In this document: positions 34,975 through 43,588 of the stretch, one piece after another
How positions within the stretch are numbered: position 1 is the first letter of the stretch
Layout: each line of letters begins with the position of its first letter
From: Planktophila sp965267775
GTDB lineage: Bacteria > Actinomycetota > Actinomycetes > Nanopelagicales > Nanopelagicaceae
Direction: 5' to 3'
DNA: 64,000 bases
NCBI GenBank assembly: GCA_965267775.1
Contig: OZ254140.1
Location: 1-64,000, forward strand
Translations under genes and position numbers: made by a program
The notes under the pieces: generated by a model
Told to the model about the DNA's origin: nothing
The model's database searches: none
Seen by the model: the letters and a program-made list of their open reading frames with translations, nothing else

Positions 34975-35952
34975 ATGACAACCCCGCAAACACAGACATG
35001 GCTACTCACAGGCGGCGCCGGCTATATCGGTTCCCACGTTGCAGATGAGTTCCTTGCCAGCGGTAAAGATGTTGTCATCTACGACTCCCTCTATCAGGGT
35101 CTTGAGTCACGTATTGAATACCTACGTAAGAAATACAATAAAGAGATCCCACTGATCGTCGCCGATATCCGCGACACAGATACCTTTGTAAAGACCCTCG
35201 AGCAATACAAGCCATATGGCATCGTCCACACCGCAGCCCTTAAGGCAGTCGGTGAATCAATGGAGAAGCCCGACGAGTACTTCGAGGTCAACTTCCACGC
35301 CACAACAAAGATGCTCGGGCTCATTGCAGCCCATAACATCCACCACTTCATCTTCTCCTCCACAGCAGCTGTCTATGGAGCGCCAGATCATTCAAACCCC
35401 ATCAAGGAAGACGATGAGAAGAACCCCATCTCTCCCTATGGCGCATCAAAGCTTGCCGCTGAAGGTGAAGTAAATAAGTTCTTAGCCATCCCAGGTAATC
35501 ACGGCACATCTCTGCGATTTTTTAATGTCGTTGGAACAGGAGCTCCAGAGCTACTCGATAACTCAGTTGAGAACCTCGTTCCCATCGTGATCAATAAGCT
35601 CAAAGCAGGTCAGCCACCAGTTATCTATGGCACCGATTACCCAACCCCAGATGGAACCTGCATCCGTGACTATGTTGATGTCAGAGATATTGCCCGTGCT
35701 CACCTAGCTGCAGCAGATTCAACAGCAATCCTACCACTAGCGATGAATGTGGGAACCGGACGTGGTGGCTCAGTACGTGAGGTTATCAAGCTTGTCTCCG
35801 CTGCCGCAGGTAAGAGCGATGTGGTTGCAGATGAGAAGGAACGTCGTGCAGGAGATCCAGCCTTCTTATGTGCTGATGTGGGCCTGATTAAGAGTGCTAT
35901 TGGGTTTAGTGCGGAGTATTCGCTTGAGGTAAGTACGGGAAGTTTGTTCTAA
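34975..35952 (+). CDS. galE: UDP-glucose 4-epimerase, slightly short at the C-terminus
   Basis: This extended short-chain dehydrogenase interconverts UDP-glucose and UDP-galactose, feeding surface glycan synthesis. The 325-residue protein has the NAD motif TGGAGYIGSH at residues 12-21. It also has the catalytic Ser in FSSTAAVYG, YxxxK in SPYGASKLAAE, and the substrate loop RFFNVVGTG. The end reads SLEVSTGSLF and lacks the last helix usually seen after the SLE motif (about ten residues). The stop falls exactly where base composition changes to the AT-rich glycan island, so an exchange event may have replaced the 3' end. Confidence 0.92.
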   Translation: MTTPQTQTWLLTGGAGYIGSHVADEFLASGKDVVIYDSLYQGLESRIEYLRKKYNKEIPLIVADIRDTDTFVKTLEQYKPYGIVHTAALKAVGESMEKPDEYFEVNFHATTKMLGLIAAHNIHHFIFSSTAAVYGAPDHSNPIKEDDEKNPISPYGASKLAAEGEVNKFLAIPGNHGTSLRFFNVVGTGAPELLDNSVENLVPIVINKLKAGQPPVIYGTDYPTPDGTCIRDYVDVRDIARAHLAAADSTAILPLAMNVGTGRGGSVREVIKLVSAAAGKSDVVADEKERRAGDPAFLCADVGLIKSAIGFSAEYSLEVSTGSLF

Positions 35953-36268
35953 TCCTCCATACCATCCGACAACCTCAAAATCCCACCCCACAAAGATCTG
36001 ACTACCTACTCCCCGTAAAACCACCATCCCTCTGCGCAAATTACCCAAGCGAGAAATCCTACGAAGAAATAAAGCAAACCGACATCTTAAGGTGAAAAGA
36101 GCATCACACATTCATTTTCTTTCGAATTGATTAGAAGTAATAACTTCAAACTTATTCATTTAAAAATATTGTGAGTAGAGTGAATGCAGATAGGAATCGA
36201 CCTACTCTTTAGGGAAGTCTTTAGCTCGGCAGGAATAGGAAACGCTCGGAATGGGAAGTTCCCGGGAA
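35953..36268. other. Non-coding boundary of the glycan island
   Basis: This 316-base stretch has no supported gene. The first 150 bases are rich in C and A with poor coding character. The middle is AT-rich with a CATTTAAAAATATTGTG run. A perfect 14-base palindrome AGTTCCCGGGAACT (36257-36270) overlaps the stop codon of the minus-strand gene and may end its transcript. The region looks like a decayed junction, but no transposase or integrase remnant was found. Confidence 0.5.
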
Positions 36269-36958
36269 CTAATTCTTCCAAAATTTCTTTGAACGTGGCC
36301 GAACTCTTTCAAATTCGTAATCGAGAGTAAAAAGTCGCTCTGGAAACGCTATGTCGAGCGGATCCATATCCATTCTATGTAGATATGCATTGTCAACGAA
36401 CACCATATTTCCAGTATGAGAGAGAAGGGTATAGTTCTTTTGCAAGCCAACTTGAAGCGTTGCTGAAAAACTATTTCCCCTATTTCCCGTACGGTGCCAC
36501 TCCAAAATCCCTGGTGCAATTCCTGAGTTAATTTCAATCACAACGACTTTAGGTCGATATTTCAGATGGAGAGACCAAACATCGAGATCATAAGTATCGA
36601 TATCAATTGATAAGACGTCATAATCTTGAGGTAGTTCAGTCTTAGCCAAAATGGCATCGAGGCAATTTTCGTCGTTCTTAGGACTCACCATGGCCAAAAT
36701 TGGATGAATGCCTTTATATTCGTCAGCAGTAATTATGAGCTTTTCAAAATATTCCGAATTGCCTTCAATGTAGATAGCATCGTATTTCGCATTTTCAACT
36801 AAATGAAACGTATTGCTCATATGCTTGCCATCCCAAGCGCCAAACTCAACACACCAAGAATTCTTTTCAGATTTGGGAATTCGACTCAGAATTTCTTCTA
36901 TGATTCCATCTTCCCCATTTTGTGAGTAAAAATTCTTGCGCTTAGCTAAGTAGTCCAT
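36269..36958 (-). CDS. FkbM-like SAM-dependent methyltransferase
   Basis: The 229-residue protein resembles FkbM-type methyltransferases often found in polysaccharide clusters, which methylate sugars. It opens with a segment reading YSQNGEDGIIEEIL, followed by the SAM-binding region CVEFGAWDGKH at about residues 36-46 and a second motif YDVLSIDIDTYD at about 113-124. Target sugar and position are unknown. A TAAAAT box six bases before the ATG suggests leaderless transcription, divergent from the glycosyltransferase at 37047. The gene is AT-rich compared with the replication and heat-shock regions. Confidence 0.75.
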   Translation of the reverse strand: MDYLAKRKNFYSQNGEDGIIEEILSRIPKSEKNSWCVEFGAWDGKHMSNTFHLVENAKYDAIYIEGNSEYFEKLIITADEYKGIHPILAMVSPKNDENCLDAILAKTELPQDYDVLSIDIDTYDLDVWSLHLKYRPKVVVIEINSGIAPGILEWHRTGNRGNSFSATLQVGLQKNYTLLSHTGNMVFVDNAYLHRMDMDPLDIAFPERLFTLDYEFERVRPRSKKFWKN

Positions 36959-36964
36959 TTCCGG

Positions 36965-36970
36965 ATTTTA
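36965..36970 (-). promoter_or_regulatory. Probable leaderless -10 element for the FkbM-like gene
   Basis: On the minus strand TAAAAT ends six bases before the ATG at 36958. It is close to the ideal TANNNT box, and no Shine-Dalgarno sequence is present. Confidence 0.6.
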
Positions 36971-37034
36971 TCCGATAGGCAAATGTCACAAGAATGAACA
37001 CGCGGAGAGAGGGCTACATATTATTAATTAGCAG

Positions 37035-37040
37035 TATGAT
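37035..37040 (+). promoter_or_regulatory. Probable leaderless -10 element for the GT2 gene
   Basis: TATGAT ends six bases before the ATG at 37047. It faces away from the promoter of the FkbM-like gene 65 bases to the left. Confidence 0.6.
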
Positions 37041-37046
37041 GAAGCA

Positions 37047-38108
37047 ATGCTCTGGGAATATCTTGCAAACATTCGAATAAAACGGGATAAACCCAAGTTG
37101 GTTTCAGTATTGAATGAAAAATGCAATTCGGTATTACCGACAATCTCGTTTGTAATTCCTGTTTTCAACCAAGCATCTGTGATTTCAAAAAATCTTATGT
37201 CTGTAATTAACAATACAGAACTACTCGCTGAGATAATCATAATAAATGACGCATCGGAAGATGACTCAGAGGAAGCTTTACAACATTTCATCAAAGGTGC
37301 TAAAGCGTTTCCTCAAAATATCATTTCAGTTCATCTATACAGTTTCCGAAAGTCTAGATTTGAAACACACTGTGATCATTTTGGCATCATGAACGCCAAA
37401 GGAAAATACATAATTGAAATTCAGGCTGATATGGAAATTACCGAACCTGCTTTCGACAAAAAAATGGTGAATGGGATTGAGAGCGACCGTAGAATATTCA
37501 TGGCATCTGGCAGAGGTATTATGGATTTCGAATCCGTGAGAAGCCACTTCATGAATAGCACGGGGACTGAAGCTTCGTCGGCAAGTTCACTTCTAAAATC
37601 AATGCTCTTCAAATTATTCTGTAAAAACAAAAAACCCACTTTACCAATAACCGATTTAAGATTAGATCCGGAAGATATATTTCCGACATCAAGAATCTTC
37701 AAGCAAACCAAGAGAGCTGGTCGACTTGGGCGACTAATAGAACTTGAAATTCCGCGAGACCTTAAGCATTTATACGTGGGTGAAACAGTCATGCGAGGTC
37801 CACTTGCTTTTGAAAAGGATCGATACCTTCAACTTGGCGGCCTAAATACCAAGAGCTTTTTTCTGGGATTTGACGAGCATGACCTAAATCTTCGAGGACG
37901 TCAAGAACATGCATGGCTATCCGCATACATACCAATTGCATTCAATTCGCCATTAGAAAATGGTTCGATGCGAAAAAAGAGGTCCAGAAAAGCTAGGATA
38001 GAGATATTTCTTGCACAAAAAAGAATTAAACGTTTTACCGGGGACTCCGCACTGAGTAAAGCGTCTTCCTTGGGCAAAATAGAATTTCAAGATCATGAAA
38101 AAAAATAA
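37047..38108 (+). CDS. Family 2 glycosyltransferase
   Basis: This is a GT-A fold sugar transferase for surface glycan assembly. The 353-residue protein has the nucleotide-binding start ISFVIPVFNQ at about residues 33-42, the IIIINDASEDDS strand-loop, and a DxD-like metal site in IEIQADMEI. An acceptor-side acidic motif lies in FFLGFDEHDLNLRGR near residue 280. No membrane segments are seen. The donor and acceptor sugars are unknown. The next glycosyltransferase gene overlaps its 3' end by 14 bases, so the two are probably made together. Confidence 0.82.
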   Translation: MLWEYLANIRIKRDKPKLVSVLNEKCNSVLPTISFVIPVFNQASVISKNLMSVINNTELLAEIIIINDASEDDSEEALQHFIKGAKAFPQNIISVHLYSFRKSRFETHCDHFGIMNAKGKYIIEIQADMEITEPAFDKKMVNGIESDRRIFMASGRGIMDFESVRSHFMNSTGTEASSASSLLKSMLFKLFCKNKKPTLPITDLRLDPEDIFPTSRIFKQTKRAGRLGRLIELEIPRDLKHLYVGETVMRGPLAFEKDRYLQLGGLNTKSFFLGFDEHDLNLRGRQEHAWLSAYIPIAFNSPLENGSMRKKRSRKARIEIFLAQKRIKRFTGDSALSKASSLGKIEFQDHEKK

Positions 38109-39363
38109 GAAAATATGTGTAGTCCTATACAGCAGGCGCCATTTTAATCCCGCAGGCGAAAGCGAATTACTAGGTTCGAGTGCGGGACAAATTGCATCAA
38201 CAATTTACTACAAGTTGAAATCGCAGGATGACCTCGAGCTGCACTATTTTGACGCATTTAATCATTACGAATGGAAAAAACTTAAAGTAGATATTCTGGT
38301 TTCCATCGTGGACAATCTTCCGCTTTCATATAAATTCTTTAAACCTAAGGAACTCTATGTAGTCGCTGTAAACCAACATCCCCTAGAGCGTTTAAAAATT
38401 GCCAGCGAATCAAAAAAGGAACTTGTTCCATTTTCAGCGCTAAGTGCCTCCGATGGTATTTATCAACCTTTTCGAATTCTAGCCAAAGCTAATGGGATTG
38501 TTTGTGTAGGCAACACGGTAACGATTAATACATATACGAAATACTTGAATCACTGCAAAATAGTCGCAACAACTTACAAAAGTGTATTCAGTAAAGCACA
38601 AAGTGAACTAAATAATCAAAGCATAAAAGATGTCCTCGTACTAATGAGTTCAATAGGTTACCGAAAAGGATTCGACCGATTCGCTCGTGAATTCGATAAC
38701 GATCAAGAAGTTCTACAAGAATTCAACTTCCATATAGTAGGAGAACCAGAGAATGAATTTTGGAAGGAAACGGTAGACAGGATAATCTCGAAAAATGACA
38801 ATGTGTACTTTTATGGATGGCTTGATAATGAATCATCTGAGTTCCTTGAACTACTGAAAAAAACTAGAATTGCGATATTTCCAACACGAGAAGAGGGAAT
38901 GGTTGGATCACTACTCGAGATTCTAGATTTAGGTCTGGTTCCTTTGCACACAGTTAATTCGGGCGTTGATAATACTCAAGGGCAACTGGCGCTTGAACCT
39001 CAACGAAAATCAGATCTTGGTTTGAAATTACATGCCTTGCTCAATAAGACAGAGGAAGAACTCTCTCTAATTCAAAAAGTCCAGGTTTTAGACTTTGACA
39101 AACAAGTTTCAAACACATTCGACGTCGCTGAGCAACTTTTTAGATTGATTATGCTTAACAATCCAAAGGCAAGTAAAAACCGAAATTTCACCCAGATAGT
39201 TACCATAATCCGTTTAATGTTTGTAATTCCACCCAGAATCCAGCTGCGTAGATTCAGGCTTTTGTATTTTCACTATTGGAGATCCAAATTGGAAATGAAT
39301 CGGCCTCGTGTTTTTAAGCACCTCAAGATGATTAAAAATCAAATTCTAAAGAGACGTCCATGA
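38095..39363 (+). CDS. GT-B fold glycosyltransferase (family 4-like)
   Basis: The 422-residue protein has the two-domain layout of GT4 enzymes. The C-terminal donor site shows LVLMSSIGYRKGFDRF at about residues 182-197. An EEGMVGSLLEILDLGLVPL stretch at about 265-283 corresponds to the conserved E-x7-E region. The N-terminal acceptor domain is poorly conserved. Substrates are unknown. It overlaps the preceding gene by 14 bases and converges with the fucosyltransferase gene, sharing 18 bases of coding DNA. Confidence 0.78.
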   Translation: MKKNKKICVVLYSRRHFNPAGESELLGSSAGQIASTIYYKLKSQDDLELHYFDAFNHYEWKKLKVDILVSIVDNLPLSYKFFKPKELYVVAVNQHPLERLKIASESKKELVPFSALSASDGIYQPFRILAKANGIVCVGNTVTINTYTKYLNHCKIVATTYKSVFSKAQSELNNQSIKDVLVLMSSIGYRKGFDRFAREFDNDQEVLQEFNFHIVGEPENEFWKETVDRIISKNDNVYFYGWLDNESSEFLELLKKTRIAIFPTREEGMVGSLLEILDLGLVPLHTVNSGVDNTQGQLALEPQRKSDLGLKLHALLNKTEEELSLIQKVQVLDFDKQVSNTFDVAEQLFRLIMLNNPKASKNRNFTQIVTIIRLMFVIPPRIQLRRFRLLYFHYWRSKLEMNRPRVFKHLKMIKNQILKRRP

Positions 39364-40233
39364 GGCTGGATACTTGCTACTTAGATTTTGCGCTGGCGAT
39401 TTGAACCACTTTTTTGGCGCAACTACAACGGTATCAGTATCTGCGCTTAGAGCCGCAGAGAAAGAAAAGGAACTGTTTGCGATAACTAGGTTCTTAAATT
39501 TCGTCATGTAAAGAAAATTTATGAGAGTCTCAGCTCCAACTGAGTCCTCCGCAAAGTGAATTGGTTTGAACTTAACAAAATTTGATGCACACCAATTTCG
39601 ATCGTCTGTAAATACGACAATAGGAAGAGGGTCTGTTGTTGACGAAACCACTGCCAGTGCATTGTCATAGTAACTAAGTTCTAAATCCGCATGAATTGAA
39701 TTTTGATTGAGATAGTCCGTCTTCCTTACATGAACACCAATAGCATTATTAGGTATATTGAAATCTCTATAGGAGAGAATTTCATTTAGTTTAGCTATAA
39801 GCTGTTTAGTGTATGCCTGATGAATATACTTAGAATCTTGCCAAGTACCTACAAAACAGATACTTACTGGACAGAATTTGAGAAACTTAGAAACAGATTT
39901 CGGAAACTTAGTCAAAACAAGGATGCGATGTCGAACTAATAAATTTAATGTGCGATGGTAAAAATTCGCTTTGCGGCACACCCTAGATTTAATTTGAGGG
40001 TTATTTGCATAAAACTTTTCAATTATTTGGTTTAGACCCAGATTGACTTCTTGGTAATGCGGAAGTAAAACGCTTGTATATGATTCGCGATAGGTAGTTC
40101 TTTCGCTTCTTATCAGATACTCAGAGACTTCCAAGGAAATTGATGTTCCAGTCAATTTACTTAAATGATAAGCGAATCCACATTGGAAAAATTGATTTCC
40201 AAAACCTCCACTAACGGCTACGAATATTGTCAA
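39346..40233 (-). CDS. GT11-type alpha-1,2-fucosyltransferase
   Basis: This enzyme transfers fucose from GDP-fucose to surface sugars. The 295-residue protein has the family's N-terminal GGFGNQFFQCGFAYHL, the donor-binding IGVHVRKTDYL (HxRxxD form), and the C-terminal motif IANSSFSFSAA. The start is a TTG at 40233 because a stop codon lies just upstream in frame; GGATGG precedes it. No fucose synthesis genes (gmd, fcl) are in the window. It is one of two GT11 genes in this island, and the pair differ markedly in sequence. Confidence 0.85.
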   Translation of the reverse strand: MTIFVAVSGGFGNQFFQCGFAYHLSKLTGTSISLEVSEYLIRSERTTYRESYTSVLLPHYQEVNLGLNQIIEKFYANNPQIKSRVCRKANFYHRTLNLLVRHRILVLTKFPKSVSKFLKFCPVSICFVGTWQDSKYIHQAYTKQLIAKLNEILSYRDFNIPNNAIGVHVRKTDYLNQNSIHADLELSYYDNALAVVSSTTDPLPIVVFTDDRNWCASNFVKFKPIHFAEDSVGAETLINFLYMTKFKNLVIANSSFSFSAALSADTDTVVVAPKKWFKSPAQNLSSKYPASWTSL

Positions 40234-40269
40234 TTATTCACCATCCAGAGTATTTGTAGCTTGAAATGC

Positions 40270-40275
40270 TAGACT
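40270..40275 (+). promoter_or_regulatory. Probable leaderless -10 element
   Basis: TAGACT ends five bases before the GTG at 40281. This supports the GTG as the true start of the glycosyltransferase gene. Confidence 0.45.
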
Positions 40276-40280
40276 TAAGC

Positions 40281-41003
40281 GTGAAACCTTTCAGCGTGAT
40301 AATACCGCTTATCCCAACACACGACGTGGATTTTCGGCAATTACTTAGATATCTAAGCCGCGAGTCAGATCTAATCCAAGAGATCATAATTTGCAGAAGC
40401 GAGACCAAGCTAACGTCGGTAAAAAAAGTTGAAAAGAAGTATCAAAGATGGGCAAACTCCTACGGAATTGATGCCAACATTGTTTTAGCGCCATTTGAAG
40501 AACAAGCATGGGACGGCACAAACAGGAATCGAGGAATCGAACTTGCACGCGCAAAATACATTGCCTTTTTAGATGCCGATGATTTGTATTCAGAGGGGAT
40601 GCTTAATACATTTCTTCGGGTTTTCGAGAAATACGAATGCGATGCGATTTTGCACAATTATTGCCTCGCCCAAGCAGAACTAGCTTCTGATGTGGAAATC
40701 GGTACTGATAGTTTGCAGAATTTGATCTACGATTCGAGTTCAACTTCACTGGACTTTTCGACGCCAATTTTACTTGAGCTGTCCGATGTGATTCCTCAGA
40801 TCCATCATGCGCATTTAACTGTAAGGAAAAATTCACTAGCCGCACGATATCTCGGGATATTTCCTGGCGCTGATACAGAATTTTGTAAACGACTCATTCA
40901 AAGTGGTCTGAGTACGGTTTATATCCCAGATCCTATTTCATACTGGAACCGCAAACGTTCTATTAGATATAAAGTTCGCCTATTAAAGCGTAAGTTATTG
41001 TAG
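40281..41003 (+). CDS. Family 2 glycosyltransferase
   Basis: This is a GT-A fold transferase with start MKPFSVIIPLIP and the metal-binding FLDADDLYSEGM at about residues 92-103. The 240-residue length is short for GT2, so it has only the catalytic domain. I chose the GTG at 40281 because it places the first beta strand at the N-terminus and is preceded by TAGACT; an upstream TTG at 40266 would add five residues. It converges with the next gene and overlaps it by 9 bases. Specificity is unknown. Confidence 0.78.
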   Translation: MKPFSVIIPLIPTHDVDFRQLLRYLSRESDLIQEIIICRSETKLTSVKKVEKKYQRWANSYGIDANIVLAPFEEQAWDGTNRNRGIELARAKYIAFLDADDLYSEGMLNTFLRVFEKYECDAILHNYCLAQAELASDVEIGTDSLQNLIYDSSSTSLDFSTPILLELSDVIPQIHHAHLTVRKNSLAARYLGIFPGADTEFCKRLIQSGLSTVYIPDPISYWNRKRSIRYKVRLLKRKLL

Positions 41004-41708
41004 AAACTTCGACTTAGTTCGAAGTAAAGCAAGGCGAATTAAGCTGGATTCAACCCTTAACAAAGTATCACGAAGCTCTTGATCGAAATTGTTGTGTTGA
41101 TCAAATGATTCGCCCATGTAGGAACCCTTGATTCGAGGGCATGAAATATGGTTGTGTTTCTTTTCAAACTGAAAAAACGCATCATGTGACGTGATGGAAT
41201 CTTTCAACAATGGATAAACATGCTTAGCTAGAAAGAATTGGTCTTGGCCAAAACCTCTATCGAAATTCTGAGCCTTCAACCAGAACAACTCTGGATCAAG
41301 TGCCTCATTTCTCACACCCCATAACCCTCCCAATATCTGGATATTGTGAAATGGGTGATCCCTGATCACATGTAAATCTGAGTCTGCCAACTCCCACTCA
41401 CGAATTGCCCAGATATCACGTTCTAATATTCTCGAATCAGCATCCCTAAAGATAATTCTGCTCAACCCTGTTTCGCCAATGGGAAGATAACGCCAAAACA
41501 TTCCGTTTGAATGCCAATCTTTACTACGAACGACAACTTCGGCATCAAAATGTTCAAGGCGTCGAATAATAGTTTTTGATGTTAAGTAATCTACGTAAAC
41601 TCGAAGCCTCCAATCAGGAAGAGCTTCTTTTATGAGAATTGCATTTTCTATTGATCCTTGGTTGTACTTGGGATCTTCGCCGTAAAGTGAGATTGAAACA
41701 AGTTTCAT
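40995..41708 (-). CDS. Putative glycosyltransferase, family uncertain
   Basis: The 237-residue protein has a GT-A-like layout, with MKLVSISLYGEDPKYNQGS at the start and an acidic RDADSRILERD motif at about residues 88-98 that could hold the metal and donor. A GGLWGVRN segment follows. It resembles hypothetical proteins next to polysaccharide genes more than any named family. It has AGAAGG 8 bases before the ATG and lies four bases after the GT11 gene on the same strand, so it is the third gene of a minus-strand operon (43534 to 40995). Confidence 0.6.
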   Translation of the reverse strand: MKLVSISLYGEDPKYNQGSIENAILIKEALPDWRLRVYVDYLTSKTIIRRLEHFDAEVVVRSKDWHSNGMFWRYLPIGETGLSRIIFRDADSRILERDIWAIREWELADSDLHVIRDHPFHNIQILGGLWGVRNEALDPELFWLKAQNFDRGFGQDQFFLAKHVYPLLKDSITSHDAFFQFEKKHNHISCPRIKGSYMGESFDQHNNFDQELRDTLLRVESSLIRLALLRTKSKFLQ

Positions 41709-41712
41709 GGAC

Positions 41713-42666
41713 TTAACCTTCTAATTTCCAACTAGGTGGGTAAATATCTCTAGGATTCTTTCCGACTGCGAACCATTTTCTAGGAACGATTACCGAGGTA
41801 TCATCAAATCCAGCCATGAATGCTGCCCACCACCCAAAAGTTGAATTAGACAAAATAAAAATCTTACCAAGGGACATCGCAAGTAAATTAATTGCGGAGC
41901 CTTCTTCATTCGCAGTAACTATTTCGGATACCGAAGCCAATTCAGGTGGCAAAATTTCGCGAATGAATTCAGGATCGTCACTAAATATCACGAAATAAAC
42001 ATCGTCATTGATACTTAATTTCTCATTCATTAAATCAAAATGATAATTCAGTGAGAGATGTCCCAAATTGGAAATTCCCAAATAATCTCCTCTCCGAATA
42101 TGAACAATGACCGGATTTTTATGAAGAAATTCTTGACTCATAGACTTGAGCCAAAGAGAGTCGTCTTTTGGTATTAGACGCCCTCGCACATACTCAATTC
42201 CAAGTTCAGAAGCCCACTTAAATGAATGGAAGTTTCCTATAATGTATTTAGGTGCACCAACTTTCCTTCCATTTTCGAAATATCCAACACCATCTGCGAT
42301 ATGAATTAAAGAGTCGAAATCTCCAAAAAATGAATAAAATAAATTGAGAAAATCAATGAAAGAGAAAAATAGTCTTCCTTTGAAATCTGTTTTTCCATGG
42401 GAGCTAATCACCAAGAGAAACTTAGTGGTCCACTTCTTCAATGGTCGCAATGCATTATTTGAAGTAATAAACTGCAGATTGTCAATTTTAAAACTAAAAA
42501 TATCAGGATAGCCGTTATCAGCACGGCGCGGATCCCCTAAATTCACATTTATAGCGAACGATTTATTCTTAAGTAACCAACAGGTATAGAAATACTGGAA
42601 CAGTTGATTACCCAGGCCACCTACCAGAATGAGTGTTGACTGTTTTTCAAGTTTAATTTCAGACAT
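41713..42666 (-). CDS. GT11-type alpha-1,2-fucosyltransferase
   Basis: This is a second fucosyltransferase of family 11. The 317-residue protein has LVGGLGNQLFQYFYTCWLL near the start, the donor motif IVHIRRGDYLGI at about residues 168-179, and LSNSTFGWWAAFM near the end, all more canonical than in the gene at 39346. It overlaps the preceding GT2 gene by 8 bases. Base composition is low (13 G+C in the 60 bases 42301-42360). It probably adds fucose to a growing glycan. Confidence 0.87.
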   Translation of the reverse strand: MSEIKLEKQSTLILVGGLGNQLFQYFYTCWLLKNKSFAINVNLGDPRRADNGYPDIFSFKIDNLQFITSNNALRPLKKWTTKFLLVISSHGKTDFKGRLFFSFIDFLNLFYSFFGDFDSLIHIADGVGYFENGRKVGAPKYIIGNFHSFKWASELGIEYVRGRLIPKDDSLWLKSMSQEFLHKNPVIVHIRRGDYLGISNLGHLSLNYHFDLMNEKLSINDDVYFVIFSDDPEFIREILPPELASVSEIVTANEEGSAINLLAMSLGKIFILSNSTFGWWAAFMAGFDDTSVIVPRKWFAVGKNPRDIYPPSWKLEG

Positions 42667-43534
42667 TGCTCAACCCTGCATTCAATTTGAAGAGTAATCT
42701 GGGTGAAGACAACAAGATACCGAAAAGTTTCATAAATGTCGCTACGAGCAAATTAAAGTGCGCGGGTTGCACGCGCTTCAAAATCGATAATCCCATACGT
42801 AATTGAATTAAGCGCAAGAAAATATTCCGCTCAGGTGACTCACTTGAACCTATTTGCAAAAATTCTTTAAGTACAAGATCTAGAATTTTGACATCAATTT
42901 TCTTGGAAGTTGTCTGCCCCGGGGAATTTACTGAGTATATATATAGCGGAACATCTGCAAAGGAGAATTTTTTCGCCATAAGCACTGCACGAGCGAGAAA
43001 CAATTGATCTTCACCCACTGGAAGCAACGGGAAAAGTAATCCTTGAAGAGCTTGGGTCCTATAAATAACGCGCGTAAAGGCAGGATACTGTGCAATATCA
43101 AGTAAGTCTCGGGTTCTAGTTTCTTTGAAAATCTTTCCCGATGCTTGATCCCTAAGTAAGATCTGACCGATAATTAAGTCTATGTCGGAATCTTCACATT
43201 CACTACATAATCCAATGTATGCAGCGATGTAGGCATCGTCGTCACAGTCCAAAAATGCAAACCATTTGGTTTGCAAATTCTTAAGACCAGCATTTCGTGC
43301 GGCACCGGCAGAACCAAAATTACCTCTAATTATTTCCCACTCACAATTCAATTCTGACAAGGAGGAAATAAGTACAGATAAGCTCGCAAAATCATCGTTG
43401 TCTAGGGAGTCACAAACCAGCCTCACGATAATTTTTTCACTTGACAGGGTGCGTGCCAGTGCTTCAAATGCTTTCTGATTGCGATCAAAATTGTGAAAAG
43501 GAACCACAAACGTCAGTTGTTTGTCTGGGCTCAT
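42659..43534 (-). CDS. Family 2 glycosyltransferase
   Basis: The 291-residue protein has the GT2 start LTFVVPFHNFDRN, the GSAGAARNAGL loop, and a metal-binding FAFLDCDDDAYI motif at about residues 92-103. It is the first gene of the minus-strand operon with the GT11 gene and the putative transferase. TACTTT ends six bases before the ATG, although AGGGG is also close enough to act as a weak ribosome site. Sugar specificity is unknown. Its promoter lies back to back with that of the ABC flippase. Confidence 0.82.
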   Translation of the reverse strand: MSPDKQLTFVVPFHNFDRNQKAFEALARTLSSEKIIVRLVCDSLDNDDFASLSVLISSLSELNCEWEIIRGNFGSAGAARNAGLKNLQTKWFAFLDCDDDAYIAAYIGLCSECEDSDIDLIIGQILLRDQASGKIFKETRTRDLLDIAQYPAFTRVIYRTQALQGLLFPLLPVGEDQLFLARAVLMAKKFSFADVPLYIYSVNSPGQTTSKKIDVKILDLVLKEFLQIGSSESPERNIFLRLIQLRMGLSILKRVQPAHFNLLVATFMKLFGILLSSPRLLFKLNAGLSNV

Positions 43535-43540
43535 GCCCCT

Positions 43541-43546
43541 AAAGTA
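43541..43546 (-). promoter_or_regulatory. Probable -10 element for the minus-strand glycan operon
   Basis: On the minus strand TACTTT ends six bases before the ATG at 43534. The intervening AGGGGC may alternatively serve as a ribosome site. Confidence 0.4.
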
Positions 43547-43576
43547 CTCAATGATTGTGCAAAATCCTTACAGGAG

Positions 43577-43582
43577 TAGACT
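43577..43582 (+). promoter_or_regulatory. Probable leaderless -10 element for the ABC flippase
   Basis: TAGACT ends six bases before the ATG at 43589. An AGGAG at 43572-43576 is too far upstream (12 bases) to be an efficient ribosome site. Confidence 0.5.
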
Positions 43583-43588
43583 TATCCA

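Noticed and set aside
36185..36235. tRNA-like T-arm (GGTCGATTCC on the minus strand)
   Set aside because: The loop is one base short and no acceptor, D or anticodon stem can be built around it.
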